Assembly: GCA_963825445.1 (NCBI GenBank)
Contig: CAWGTM010000024.1
Coordinates: 1-64,000, forward strand
Direction of reading: 5' to 3'
Length of the DNA stretch: 64,000 nt
Origin: Actinophytocola sp963825445
GTDB lineage: Bacteria; Actinomycetota; Actinomycetes; Mycobacteriales; Pseudonocardiaceae
Position 1 is the stretch's first letter. Each line of letters opens with the position of its first letter. Below the pieces are notes generated by a model. That model ran no database searches. It was not told the origin of the DNA and saw only the letters and a list, made by a program, of their open reading frames with translations. Position numbers and translations under genes: made by a program. Positions 1 to 8,850 of the stretch are shown piece by piece.

Positions 1-205
1 ACACTCTACTCCGAGGATCTGCAGCATCGGCAAGTAACTGACAAGCAACCGGAACGTGAACCCCAGGAACGTAAACTGTATCCGAGAGTAGTTACCGCGC
101 CGATTACGTCCTTGCAATACACCACGCCGGACCCGGGTGCACTTCCAATTTGCACGCCTTCAAGCGTTCCGCGATGGCTGCGAGCAACTTTTCTTCAGCC
201 GCCAA
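1..205 (-). pseudogene. Group II intron reverse transcriptase/maturase fragment
   Basis: Translating the minus strand piecewise gives three consecutive blocks typical of the thumb-proximal part of bacterial group II intron reverse transcriptases: LAAEEKLLAAIAERLKACKL followed by EVHPG (131-205), VVYCKD (108-125) and RRGNYSRIQFTFLGFTFR (49-102). The blocks lie in different frames, so at least two frameshifts separate them, and the fragment runs off the window edge. The catalytic YADD block cannot be found intact upstream. The family copies intron RNA during retrohoming. Base composition is clearly lower in GC than the rest of the window. It is either a decayed mobile element or foreign DNA joined in assembly. 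Confidence 0.65.
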
Positions 206-214
206 GCACAGCTT

Positions 215-535
215 TCATTTCCGTCCCTCCGTCGGCTGCAGCGAGTGCGTTGATGAGACCGCACTGGCTCGTGCACTGCTCGCGGGGTAAGTGAACCCTG
301 AGCGTAAGCCGCTCGACCGAGACGGCGGGGCGGCTTTTATGACACAGCGATAGAGCCGTTCGAGTTTGGTACGCGCGCGGTCTTCGATGCCGATACCGGC
401 GATCCGGTCGCGGGCTGCGGCGGCAGTCAGAGAGAGTCTGGTGTCAGGCACCGCGTCGTTCTTTTCAAAATTCGACAATTCAGTTCCGGATTCGGGAGCG
501 TCGGACCGCGCCTGATATGGCTTGGCGCGAGACAT
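215..535 (-). CDS. Hypothetical ORF in the foreign segment
   Basis: An ATG-initiated frame of 106 codons beginning MSRAKPYQARSDAPESG. I recognise no family. The N-terminal half is charged and looks protein-like (an AAARDRIAGIGIEDRARTKL stretch, probably helical), while the C-terminal third is Ser/Ala-rich and may be out of frame. It lies between the intron remnant and the truncated G8 lipoprotein, in the same low-GC segment. It could be a real small protein with a frameshift or a chance frame. Confidence 0.2.
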   Translation of the reverse strand: MSRAKPYQARSDAPESGTELSNFEKNDAVPDTRLSLTAAAARDRIAGIGIEDRARTKLERLYRCVIKAAPPSRSSGLRSGFTYPASSARASAVSSTHSLQPTEGRK

Positions 536-596
536 TGGAGCTATCCTTCACCGCTGATTGGGGAGGGTCGTCTCTTGGAGATGAAGGGAGTCGATA

Positions 597-1108
597 ATGA
601 AAAAGCAATGTCGCTCGTTCCTTGCGTTGTTCCTTCCAGCAGTCCTCCTCGCCAGCGGATGCGCTGTCGTTGAGACGGCTCGCGACAGGATCTTCGGCGG
701 TCAGGCCGGCGCTGTGGTCTGATGCTGCCGCCTGGCCGGACCGGCTTGTGCCACGCGCAGGTGACAAGGTCACCATTGCAGCAGGCAAGGAAGTGATCCT
801 CGACGTCAGCCCGCCGGAGCTCGGCGGCCTGACCATCAGCGGCAAGCTCAGCTTCGCAAACAATGCCGACCTTGAACTCACCACCGAGTGGGTGATGTTG
901 CACGGTCAACTGGAGATTGGCAGCGAAACCAGCCCCCACACGCGCAAGGCGACAATCACGTTTACCGACAACGTCCGTGGTGAAGATGTCATGGGAGGAA
1001 TGGGTGACCGCGGGATCATGCTTGCGGGCGGAACCCTCAGCCTGCATGGTGATCGGAAGAATTCCTGGACCAAGCTGGCAAAGACAGCCAATGCCGGCAG
1101 CACAACGC
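597..1108 (+). pseudogene. Truncated G8-domain lipoprotein
   Basis: The ATG at 597 opens a lipoprotein signal peptide (MKKQCRSFLALFLPAVLLAS then GCAV; lipobox LASGC). That frame stops near 720, but the next frame continues directly with WSDAAAWPDRLVPRAGDKV, then ELGGLTISGKLSFAN and GGMGDRGIMLAGGTLSLHG. This is a G8 domain, an all-beta domain with conserved glycines found in extracellular proteins. A single-base shift near 700-720 breaks the frame. The homology stops inside the domain (after AKTANAGSTT), exactly where actinomycete DNA begins. The short Lys-rich signal peptide and lower GC look proteobacterial. Confidence 0.6.
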
Positions 1109-1110
1109 CC
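1098..1110. other. Chimeric junction between foreign and actinomycete DNA
   Basis: Two unrelated genes on opposite strands are both cut at the same point: the G8 gene (plus) stops matching its family at about 1105 and the DUF305 gene (minus) stops after AEYAAKHAG at about 1107. GC content steps up sharply here. This is either an assembly join or a recombination endpoint. Confidence 0.6.
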
Positions 1111-1642
1111 GCGTGCTTGGCCGCGTATTCGGCCATCTCCAGGCCGCCCTCGTGGTGGCGAACATGAGCTGCAGGAACAACACGTCCGGGCCTCGGCCCG
1201 TGGCGCTGCGCATCGTTCAACTCGTCGGTCGAAGCCATGCCCGGCATGACGTACGGACGTGGTCTGCCGCCGCGCCGTAGCTGTGGCCGTGGCCGCCAGC
1301 GGTCATCCACGCCATGTACCCGTCGCCGGCGCCGGCAGGCCCGGCTGGCCCCACACGTGAGCCAGCCGGCCATCTCGCTGGCCTGCGCCAACTGCGTCGA
1401 CTCGATGTCGAAAGCGAGGCCTAGCAGGTCGCCGTCCGTGGTGGCGTCCCGCTCGATGCCCGCCATGGTACGGCCTGCAGGTGATGCACCCGCATGTCCT
1501 GCGCGAAGCCGACGTCCACCGAGTCGGCGCCGGGCGGGCGTCCGCGCCGCACGCGAGCGAGGGTGAGGAGCATCCCGACGGCGGCGCCGACCAGAGGACG
1601 GTGATCGTCGCGGCGACGATCACCGCAGGGCCGTGACCTCAC
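1107..1642 (-). pseudogene. DUF305 domain protein, frameshifted and 3'-truncated
   Basis: The minus strand carries both halves of a DUF305 domain: VDVGFAQDMRVHHLQAV, then MAGIERDATTDGDLLGLAFD, QLAQASEMAGWLT, MPGMASTDELNDL and the second HH block VRHHEGGLEMAEYAAKHAG. The pieces lie in three frames, so at least three indels are needed. DUF305 proteins are exported ferritin-like four-helix proteins with paired Met/His residues, often linked to copper handling. A hydrophobic segment near the N-terminus fits a membrane anchor. The GTG start at 1642 overlaps the stop of the upstream DUF3105 gene, implying a two-gene operon. The C-terminus is lost at the junction near 1105. Confidence 0.6.
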
Positions 1643-2497
1643 TGGGTCGGCGGCGGGGTTCCGGCAGGCGGCGGCGGGGTGCCTTCAGCCGGCGGCGGGG
1701 TGCCCTCGGCAGGCGGCGGAGTGCCGCCGCCCTGCTCCTCGTCGGCGGCGTCGGTCGAGCCCTCGCCGGTCATCGGCACGGCGTCCTCACCCGGCGGGGC
1801 CGGGTCGAACGGCGGCGGGTTGGCCGGGTCGAACGCGCCGGGCCTGAGCGTCGCAGCGGCCGCCGGGCTCGGGGTTCTGGAACTGGTTCTCCCGCAGCGA
1901 GCGGATGAACTGGTCGACGCGCTCGTCGTTCGCGTTGCTCAGCTTGAGCTGGTGGCCCCACGACTGGAGCGAGATCGGCTGGTCGAGGCCGGGGTAGGGG
2001 GACAGCATCATGTACGGCTGGCCCTCGACCTTGCCCTTCAGCGTGTCGAGCGCGGCACCCTTGACCTTGTCCGGGTCGTACGCGATCCACACGGCGCCGT
2101 GCTCGAGCGCGTGGACCATGTTCTCCGTGCGGACGGCGTTCGGGTACACGGTGCCCTGGCAGTCCGCCCAGGCCCCGTCGTGGGGGCCGCCGACCGGCGG
2201 GCTGCGGTCGTAGGCGACCCGCTGCTCGGGGGTGACGTGCTGCAGACCCTTGTACTCGCCCTTGAAGACGCCCTCGATGTTGTCCGACGGATCCTGGTTG
2301 TCGTCGGAGACGATCCACTGCTCCTGGTCGGAGATCGTGATGAACGCGTAGCCGAACACGCCGACCGCCAGCAGCAGCACCGCGACGACGGCCGCGATCG
2401 TGCCCCAGGGCTTCGGCCGACTGGCCGTCGCGACGGTTGAGCGGCGCCCGCTCTTGGTCTTGGGCTTCGCGCCCTTGCTCTTCGTCCCGCTGGCCAT
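1639..2497 (-). CDS. DUF3105 membrane-anchored protein (one frameshift)
   Basis: About 285 residues after correction. It has a basic N-terminus (KSKGAKPKTKSGRR), one transmembrane helix (IAAVVAVLLLAVGVFGYAFI, near residues 34-53) and an exported DUF3105 domain with YDRSPPVGGPHDGAWADCQG, HALEHGAVWIAYD and SLQSWGHQL. An extra C in a CCC run near 1837 breaks the frame. After correction the tail reads AFDPANPPPFDPAPPGEDAV and then a low-complexity stretch of TPPPAEG units, ending in TGA at 1639. The function is unknown; the conserved His and Cys residues suggest metal or redox chemistry. Its paralogue follows at 2574, and DUF305 overlaps its 3' end. Confidence 0.8.
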
Positions 2498-2573
2498 GCC
2501 GGTGTCGGACCTCGTCTCGCGCTAACAGGGACACTCCGACAGGTCAGTGTAGGGACCGCGTGTCTGATCTCCG

Positions 2574-3290
2574 TCAGGACCCGTCGACCGGCATCGCGTC
2601 CGGCCCGGGAGCGGCGAACTCGAAGGCCGGCGGATCGGTCACGTCGAAGCCCGTGTCCTGCGAGTCGCACCGCGCGCCGGGCTCCGGCGTCGTGTACGGA
2701 TTCTCCCGCAGCGCGGCGATGAACTGGTCGATCCGCGGGTCGTCCACGGACTCGACTTTCAGCTGGTGGCCCCAGGACTGCAGCGAGATCGGCCGGTCGA
2801 GGTCGGGCCAGGGGGAGAGCATCAGGTACGGCTGGCCGTCGACCTTGTCCGCCAGGTCGGAGACGTCGGCGTCGCTCACGTCGTCGGCGTTGTAGGCGAT
2901 CCAGACGGTGCCGTGCTCGAGCGAGTGCACCATCTCCTCCGTGCGGACCGGCTCGTCGTAGACGGTGCCCTGGCAGTCGGCCCAGACCTGGGCGTGGGCG
3001 CCGCCGAACGGGGGCGACCGGTCGTAGTCCACCCGCTGGGTGAGCGAGAGCGTGTGCAGGCCCTGTGCGTACTCGACCACCTCGACGTCCGGGATGTCCT
3101 CGGACGGGTCCTGGTTGTCCTCGGACGGCTCGAACCGCGACAGGTCGGGCGCCAGGTCATCCGGGTCGGAGCCGGGCTCCTGGTCCTGCTCCTGCCTGGC
3201 GGATCCACCGTCGGCGTCGCCGCTCGTCCTGGAGGTGCAGCCGGCGAGCAGTACGAGTCCGGCGGCCGCGGCGGCGAACCAGCGCAACAT
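2574..3290 (-). CDS. DUF3105 lipoprotein
   Basis: 238 residues. The signal peptide ends in a clear lipobox (LVLLAGC), then an Asp/Glu/Gln-rich linker and a DUF3105 domain almost parallel to that of its neighbour: RVDYDRSPPFGGAHAQVWAD, MVHSLEHGTVWIAYN and ISLQSWGHQLKV, ending in PEPGARCDSQDTGFD. The neighbour is anchored by a helix and this copy by lipid, so the pair looks like a duplication with different anchoring. It is divergent from argS. The molecular role is not known; both probably act at the outer face of the membrane. Confidence 0.85.
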   Translation of the reverse strand: MLRWFAAAAAGLVLLAGCTSRTSGDADGGSARQEQDQEPGSDPDDLAPDLSRFEPSEDNQDPSEDIPDVEVVEYAQGLHTLSLTQRVDYDRSPPFGGAHAQVWADCQGTVYDEPVRTEEMVHSLEHGTVWIAYNADDVSDADVSDLADKVDGQPYLMLSPWPDLDRPISLQSWGHQLKVESVDDPRIDQFIAALRENPYTTPEPGARCDSQDTGFDVTDPPAFEFAAPGPDAMPVDGS

Positions 3291-3365
3291 GGTGACTTCC
3301 CCTCATGTGGTGCCCTCGTCCAGCCTATTGGCCGAGGCGATTCATCCGGGTGGCGGACCGATACC

Positions 3366-3371
3366 TAGACT
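3366..3371 (+). promoter_or_regulatory. Possible -10 element of argS
   Basis: TAGACT lies seven bases before the GTG start codon of argS. That spacing would place transcription initiation at or next to the start codon, as in the leaderless mRNAs common in actinomycetes. The -35 candidate (TTCATC, 3341-3346) is weak and the spacing is long. Confidence 0.25.
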
Positions 3372-3378
3372 TCCGGGG

Positions 3379-5043
3379 GTGACTCCCGCCGCGCTTGCCG
3401 ACCTGGTCCGTTCCGTTGCCGTGGATGTGCTGACCAGCCGTGACCTGGACCGATCCGCGTTGCCGGCCACGGTGACCATCGAGCGACCGCGGAACCCCGA
3501 GCACGGCGACTACGCGACCAATCTCGCGCTGCAGGTGGCCAAGAAGGTCGGCGTCGCGCCGAGGGACCTGGCCGGCTGGCTGGCCGAGGCGCTGACCGGC
3601 CGCGACGGGGTCACGGCCGCCGACGTCGCGGGCCCCGGTTTCATCAACCTGCGCATCGCGGCGTCCGCCCAGGGCGAGGTCGTGCGCCAGGTGCTCACGG
3701 CCGGCGACACCTACGGAAACGGCGACCTGATGGCCGGCCGCAAGGTCAACCTGGAGTTCGTCTCCGCCAACCCCACCGGCCCGCTGCACCTGGGCGGCAC
3801 CCGCTGGGCGGCGGCCGGCGACGCGCTCGGCCGGGTGCTGTCCGCCCAGGGCGCGGCCGTCACCCGCGAGTACTACTTCAATGACGCCGGCACGCAGATC
3901 GACCGGTTCGTCCGCTCGCTCATCGCCTCCGCGAAGGGCGAGCCGCCGCCCGAGGACGGCTACGCGGGCACGTACCTGTCGGACGTGGCGGCCGAGGTGC
4001 TGCGCAAGGAGCCGAGCGCACTGTCGCTGCCCGAGGGCGAGGGCAACGAGGTGTTCCGCCGCATCGGCGTCGGCCTGATGTTCGACGAGGTCAAGCGCGA
4101 CCTGCGCGACTTCCGCACGGACTTCGACGTCTACTTCCACGAGGACGCACTGCACAAGTCGGGTGCCGTGGAGGAGCTGGTCGAGCGGCTGAAGACGCAG
4201 GACAGCCTCTACTTCGAGGACAACGCCTGGTGGCTGCGGACCACCGAGTTCGGCGACGACAAGGACCGGGTGGTCATCAAGAGCGACGGCAACCCCGCCT
4301 ACATCGCCGGTGACATCGCCTACTTCCGCGACAAGCGCCAGCGCGGGTTCGACCTCTGCATCTACATGCTCGGTGCCGACCACCACGGCTACATCGCCCG
4401 GCTCAAGGCGGCGGCCGCGGCGCTCGGCGACGACCCGGCCACCGTCGAGGTCCTCATCGGACAGATGGTGAACCTGGTGAGCGACGGCAAGCCGGTGCGG
4501 ATGAGCAAACGCGCGGGCACCATCGTGACCATGCAGGACCTGGTCGGCGCGATCGGCGTCGACGCGGCCCGCTACGCGCTCATCCGGTCCTCCGTGGACG
4601 CACAGATCGACATCGACCTCGACCTGTGGACGAAGAAGACGAACGACAACCCGGTGTTCTACGTGCAGTACGCGCACGCCCGGCTGTCCTCGCTCACGCG
4701 CAACGCGGCCGAGCTGGGGCTGGCCGTGCCGACCGCCGACATCGAACTCGACCTCGGGCTGCTCACCCACCAGCGCGAGGGCGAGCTGATCCGCACGCTC
4801 GGCGACTTCCCGAAGATCCTGCGCACGGCGGCCGACCTGCGGGAGCCGCACCGGGTGGCGCGGTACCTGGAGGAGCTGGCCAGCTCGTACCACAAGTTCT
4901 ACGACGCGTGCCGCGTGTTGCCCCAGGGCGACGAGGAGGCCACGCCGCTCACCACCGCCCGGTTGGCGCTGTGCGCTGCCGTGCGTCAGGTTTTGGCCAA
5001 CGGCCTCGCGCTGCTCGGCGTCACCGCACCGGAACGGATGTAG
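3379..5043 (+). CDS. argS: Arginyl-tRNA synthetase
   Basis: Charges tRNA-Arg with arginine in the cytoplasm. About 554 residues from the GTG at 3379, the usual length. An N-terminal Add-1 domain (ERPRNPEHGDYATNLALQVA) precedes the class I signature block VSANPTGPLHLGG (the HIGH equivalent). The second motif is VRMSKRAGTIV (KMSKS-like, Lys replaced by Arg at the end), followed by the helical anticodon-binding domain ending in LLGVTAPERM. The open frame extends upstream to 3040, but that part lies in the divergent DUF3105 gene and is not conserved. The lysA start follows after three bases, so the two are probably co-transcribed. Confidence 0.97.
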   Translation: MTPAALADLVRSVAVDVLTSRDLDRSALPATVTIERPRNPEHGDYATNLALQVAKKVGVAPRDLAGWLAEALTGRDGVTAADVAGPGFINLRIAASAQGEVVRQVLTAGDTYGNGDLMAGRKVNLEFVSANPTGPLHLGGTRWAAAGDALGRVLSAQGAAVTREYYFNDAGTQIDRFVRSLIASAKGEPPPEDGYAGTYLSDVAAEVLRKEPSALSLPEGEGNEVFRRIGVGLMFDEVKRDLRDFRTDFDVYFHEDALHKSGAVEELVERLKTQDSLYFEDNAWWLRTTEFGDDKDRVVIKSDGNPAYIAGDIAYFRDKRQRGFDLCIYMLGADHHGYIARLKAAAAALGDDPATVEVLIGQMVNLVSDGKPVRMSKRAGTIVTMQDLVGAIGVDAARYALIRSSVDAQIDIDLDLWTKKTNDNPVFYVQYAHARLSSLTRNAAELGLAVPTADIELDLGLLTHQREGELIRTLGDFPKILRTAADLREPHRVARYLEELASSYHKFYDACRVLPQGDEEATPLTTARLALCAAVRQVLANGLALLGVTAPERM

Positions 5044-5046
5044 ATC

Positions 5047-6483
5047 ATGAGGGCGCATCCCGCCGGTCCACGGCACGCCGATGTCATGTTGCCCGGCAAC
5101 ACCGCCGGGCCCCGACCGTCCACTCCGGACGAACTGGACGAGCTGCACCCCGCGGTCTGGCCGCGGGGCGCCGAGCGCGACACCGACGGCGTCGTGCGCC
5201 TGGGCGGCGTGGACGTCCGTGAGCTGGCGGCCGAGTACGGCACGCCCCTGTTCGTCATGGACGAGGCCGACTTCCGGTCCCGCTGCGCCGAGCACGCGGC
5301 GGCGTTCGGCGACCCGGCACTCGTGCACTACGCGTCCAAGGCGTTCCTGTCGGTGCGGATCGCCCAATGGGTGGCCGAGGAAGGGCTCTCGCTCGACGTG
5401 TGCAGTGGCGGCGAGCTGGCCATCGCGCTGCGGGCCGACTTCCCGCCCGAGCGGATCACGTTGCACGGCAACAACAAGTCGGTGGTCGAGCTGACCGACG
5501 CGGTGACCGCCGGCGTCGGCGCGGTGGTGCTCGACTCGTTCCACGAGATCGTCCGGCTCGACCGCATCGCCCGCGACCACGGGATCGTGCAGCCGGTGCT
5601 GGTGCGGGTCACGGTCGGCGTGGAGGCACACACCCACGAGTACATCGCGACCGCGCACGAGGATCAGAAGTTCGGCTTCTCGTTGGCCGGCGGCGCGGCG
5701 GCGGAGGCCGTGCGTCGGATCCTCGGCTCGCCGGGGCTGCGCCTCACCGGGCTGCACAGCCACATCGGCTCCCAGATCTTCGACGCGAACGCGTTCGAGC
5801 TGTCGGCGCACCGGGTGATCGGTCTGCTGGCCGAACTGCACGCCGAGCACGGCGCTTCCGCCATGGCCTCGGTGACCACTGTGGACCTCGGCGGTGGGCT
5901 CGGCATCGCCTACACGGCCGAGGACGACCCGCCGCCGCCCGGCTGGCTGGCCGAGCAGCTGCGCACCATCGTGGGCAAGGAATGCGCGAACAGCGGGCTG
6001 GATGTGCCGCGGATCGCCGTGGAACCCGGGCGCGCGATCGTCGGGCCGGGCACCGTGACGCTGTACGAGGTCGGCACCATCAAGGACGTCGAACTGGGAC
6101 AGGGCGCCGTTCGCCGTTACGTGAGCGTGGACGGCGGGATGAGCGACAACATCCGCACGGCGCTCTACGACGCGGTGTACGACTGCCGGCTGGTGTCGAG
6201 GGCGAGCGACGAGGGTGCGCGCGACGAGGACGCCGTGTTGTGCCGGGTGGTCGGCAAGCACTGCGAGTCGGGTGACGTGGTGGTGCGGGACTGCTGGCTG
6301 CCGGCGAACCTCGCGCCGGGCGACCTGATCGCCGTGGCCGCCACCGGTGCCTACTGCTACGCCATGGCCAGCAGCTACAACCGGCTGCCCCGCCCGGCGG
6401 TGGTCGCCGTCCGCGACAGCGAGGCGCGGCTGCTGCTGCGCCGCGAGACGGTGGACGACCTGCTGAGCCTGGAGGTTTCATGA
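5047..6483 (+). CDS. lysA: Diaminopimelate decarboxylase
   Basis: PLP-dependent decarboxylation of meso-diaminopimelate to L-lysine, the last step of the DAP pathway. 478 residues. The fold-type III alanine-racemase-like barrel begins at GTPLFVMDEADFRSRC. The PLP lysine is in VHYASKAFLSV, followed by SLDVCSGGELAIAL, the phosphate-binding GGGLGIAY motif, EPGRAIVGPG and the active-site CESGDVV and GAYCYAMASSYN blocks. Its TGA stop overlaps the ATG of hom (ATGA), a sign of translational coupling. Some 30 residues before the domain are less conserved, so the true start could lie slightly downstream. Confidence 0.96.
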   Translation: MRAHPAGPRHADVMLPGNTAGPRPSTPDELDELHPAVWPRGAERDTDGVVRLGGVDVRELAAEYGTPLFVMDEADFRSRCAEHAAAFGDPALVHYASKAFLSVRIAQWVAEEGLSLDVCSGGELAIALRADFPPERITLHGNNKSVVELTDAVTAGVGAVVLDSFHEIVRLDRIARDHGIVQPVLVRVTVGVEAHTHEYIATAHEDQKFGFSLAGGAAAEAVRRILGSPGLRLTGLHSHIGSQIFDANAFELSAHRVIGLLAELHAEHGASAMASVTTVDLGGGLGIAYTAEDDPPPPGWLAEQLRTIVGKECANSGLDVPRIAVEPGRAIVGPGTVTLYEVGTIKDVELGQGAVRRYVSVDGGMSDNIRTALYDAVYDCRLVSRASDEGARDEDAVLCRVVGKHCESGDVVVRDCWLPANLAPGDLIAVAATGAYCYAMASSYNRLPRPAVVAVRDSEARLLLRRETVDDLLSLEVS

Positions 6484-7772
6484 GTGCGCCCATCCGGGTT
6501 GCCCTGCTGGGCTGCGGCAACGTCGGCGCGCAGGTGGTGCGGCTGCTGACCGAGCAGTCCGGTGACCTGGCCGCGCGGGTCGGCGCGCCCATCGAGTTGG
6601 CGGGGATCGCCGTGCGGCGGCCCAACCGGCATCCGGACGTCCCGGCCGGACTGTTGACCACGGACGCCGCGGCGCTCGTCGAGTCCGATGTGGACGTCGT
6701 GGTCGAGGTGATCGGCGGCATCGACCCGGCCCGTGAACTTCTGCTTTCCGCGCTGCGCAAGGGAAAGTCGGTGGTCAGCGCGAACAAGGCGCTGCTCGCC
6801 GAGAGCGCGGGGGAGCTGTTCGCGGCGGCCGAGGAGACGGGTGCCGACCTGTACTTCGAGGCGGCCGTCGCCGGCGCCATCCCGTTGCTGCGCCCGCTGC
6901 GTGAGTCGCTGGCCGGCGACCGGATCACCCGCGTGATGGGCATCGTCAACGGCACCACCAACTTCATCCTGTCCGCCATGGACTCCTCGGGCGCCGGCTA
7001 CGCGGAGACGCTCGACGAGGCGTCCCGGCTCGGCTACGCGGAGGCGGACCCGACGGCCGACGTGGACGGTTTCGACGCGGCGTCCAAGGCGGCCATCCTC
7101 GCCTCGCTTTCCTTCCACACCAGGGTGACCGCGGCCGACGTGTACCGCGAGGGCATCACGGCCGTCACCCCGGCCGACATCGCGGCCGCCCGCACGCTCG
7201 GCCGCACCATCAAGCTGCTGGCCATCTGCGAGCGCGTCGAGCGCGACGGCAAGGAGTCGGTGGCCGTGCGCGTCCACCCGGCCATGATCCCGCGCAGCCA
7301 CCCGCTGGCCAGCGTCGGCGGCGCGTTCAACGCGGTGTTCGTGGAGGCCGAGGCGGCCGGTTCGCTCATGTTCTACGGGCAGGGCGCCGGGGGAGCGCCG
7401 ACCGCGAGCGCGGTGCTCGGCGACCTGGTGGCCGTGGCCCGCAACCGGGTGGTCGGTGGCCGTGGGCCGGGGGAGTCGTCCTACGCGGCGCTGCCCGTGC
7501 AGCCCATCTCGCAGGTGAACACCCGCTACCACGTGAGCCTCGACGTGGCCGACCGCGCGGGCGTGCTGTCCACTGTGGCCTCGGTGTTCGCCGAGCACGA
7601 CGTGAGCATCGCGGCCGTCCGACAGCAGGGCAGGGCAACGGATGCGAGCCTGGTGATCGTCACCCACTCGGCGCCCGACTCGGCGCTGAGGTCCACTGTG
7701 GACAAGGTGGCCGGGCTGCCGGCGGTACGGGACGTGGTTAGCGTGATGCGGGTCGAAGGTGAGGAACCATGA
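6480..7772 (+). CDS. hom: Homoserine dehydrogenase
   Basis: NAD(P)H-dependent reduction of aspartate semialdehyde to homoserine, the branch point to threonine and methionine. 430 residues: Rossmann motif VALLGCGNVGAQV at the N-terminus, catalytic domain with SANKALLAE, EAAVAGAIPLLRPLRESLAG and GIVNGTTNFILSAM, and a C-terminal ACT domain (SLDVADRAGVLSTVASVFAE) that in relatives mediates feedback control by threonine. It starts within the lysA stop codon, and the thrC ATG overlaps its own stop, so the four genes lysA-hom-thrC-thrB form one tightly packed operon. Confidence 0.97.
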   Translation: MSAPIRVALLGCGNVGAQVVRLLTEQSGDLAARVGAPIELAGIAVRRPNRHPDVPAGLLTTDAAALVESDVDVVVEVIGGIDPARELLLSALRKGKSVVSANKALLAESAGELFAAAEETGADLYFEAAVAGAIPLLRPLRESLAGDRITRVMGIVNGTTNFILSAMDSSGAGYAETLDEASRLGYAEADPTADVDGFDAASKAAILASLSFHTRVTAADVYREGITAVTPADIAAARTLGRTIKLLAICERVERDGKESVAVRVHPAMIPRSHPLASVGGAFNAVFVEAEAAGSLMFYGQGAGGAPTASAVLGDLVAVARNRVVGGRGPGESSYAALPVQPISQVNTRYHVSLDVADRAGVLSTVASVFAEHDVSIAAVRQQGRATDASLVIVTHSAPDSALRSTVDKVAGLPAVRDVVSVMRVEGEEP

Positions 7773-8850
7773 CTGTTCAGCTGTCGGTGCCCGGCCGGTG
7801 TGGCCGGGAGTAGCACTGGCCTATCCGGACCGGATCGAACTGCCGGACGGCGCGAAGGTGGTGACGCTGCAGGAGGGCGGCACCCCGCTGCTCGAGGCGC
7901 CGCACCTGTCCGAACTGTCCGGCTGCCGCGTGTTCCTGAAGGTCGAGGGCGCCAACCCGACCGGGTCGTTCAAGGACCGCGGCATGACCGTGGCGATGAC
8001 CTACGCGCTCGCCGGGGGCGCCACGGCCGTGATCTGCGCGTCCACCGGCAACACCTCCGCCTCGGCCGCCGCCTACGCCGCCCGCGCCGGGCTGACCTGC
8101 GCCGTTCTCGTGCCGCGCGGCAAGATCGCGGCCGGCAAGCTGGCCCAGGCGGTCATGTACGGCGCGCGGATCCTCCAGGTCGACGGCAACTTCGACGACT
8201 GTCTGGAACTCGCCCGCAAGACGGCCAACGAGTACCCGATCGAGCTGGTCAACTCGGTGAACCCCGTGCGGCTCATCGGTCAGCAGACGGCCGCGTGGGA
8301 GATCTGCGACGCGCTCGGCCGCGCCCCGGACGTGCACTGCCTGCCGGTGGGCAACGCCGGCAACATCACCGCCTACTGGCAGGGCTACCGGGCTACCTGG
8401 CCGACGGTGTCGTGCCGGCCGCGCCACGCATGTTCGGCTTCCAGGCCGCGGGGGCCGCGCCGCTGGTGCACGGGCGAGCCGGTGACCGACCCGGAGACCA
8501 TGGCCACCGCCATCCGCGTCGGCAACCCGGCCTCTTGGGCGGGTGCGATCGGCGCGCGCGACGCGTCGGGCGGGCTCATCGACGCCGCAGTCCGACGAGC
8601 AGATCCTTTCCGCGTATCGCCTGCTGGCGGCCAGGGAGGGCGTGTTCGTGGAGCCCGCGTCGGCCACCAGCGTGGCCGGGCATGCTGGCGGTCGCCGCCG
8701 ACGGTCGCCTGCCGGCCGGGTCGCTCGTGGTCTGCACGGTCACCGGCCACGGCCTGAAGGACCCGGACACCGCGCTCGCCGAGCTGCCGCCCGTCGAGGC
8801 GATCGCCGGTGGAACCGCACGCGGTCGCGCACGCCCTCGAACTGGCATGA
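7769..8850 (+). CDS. thrC: Threonine synthase (multiple frameshifts)
   Basis: PLP-dependent conversion of O-phosphohomoserine to threonine. The ATG at 7769 overlaps the hom stop. The protein reads MTVQLSVPGRP, shifts frame, then continues long and clean (RPVWPGVALAYPDR, PLP block NPTGSFKDRGMTVAMTYALA, STGNTSASAAAYAARAGL, VGNAGNITAYWQGYR). From about 8388 it is scattered over all three frames: YLADGVVPAAPRMFGFQAAG, EPVTDPETMATAIRVGNPA, DEQILSAYRLLAAREGVFVE, MLAVAADGRLPAGSLVVCTV and EPHAVAHALELA before TGA. At least five indels are needed. Because every block is well conserved, sequencing error is more likely than gene death. Corrected length is about 360 residues. Confidence 0.85.

Noticed and set aside
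3325..6261. 978-codon open frame on the minus strand
   Set aside because: Fully antisense to argS and lysA, composed of His/Arg/Val-rich sequence typical of the shadow frame of high-GC genes; no domain visible.
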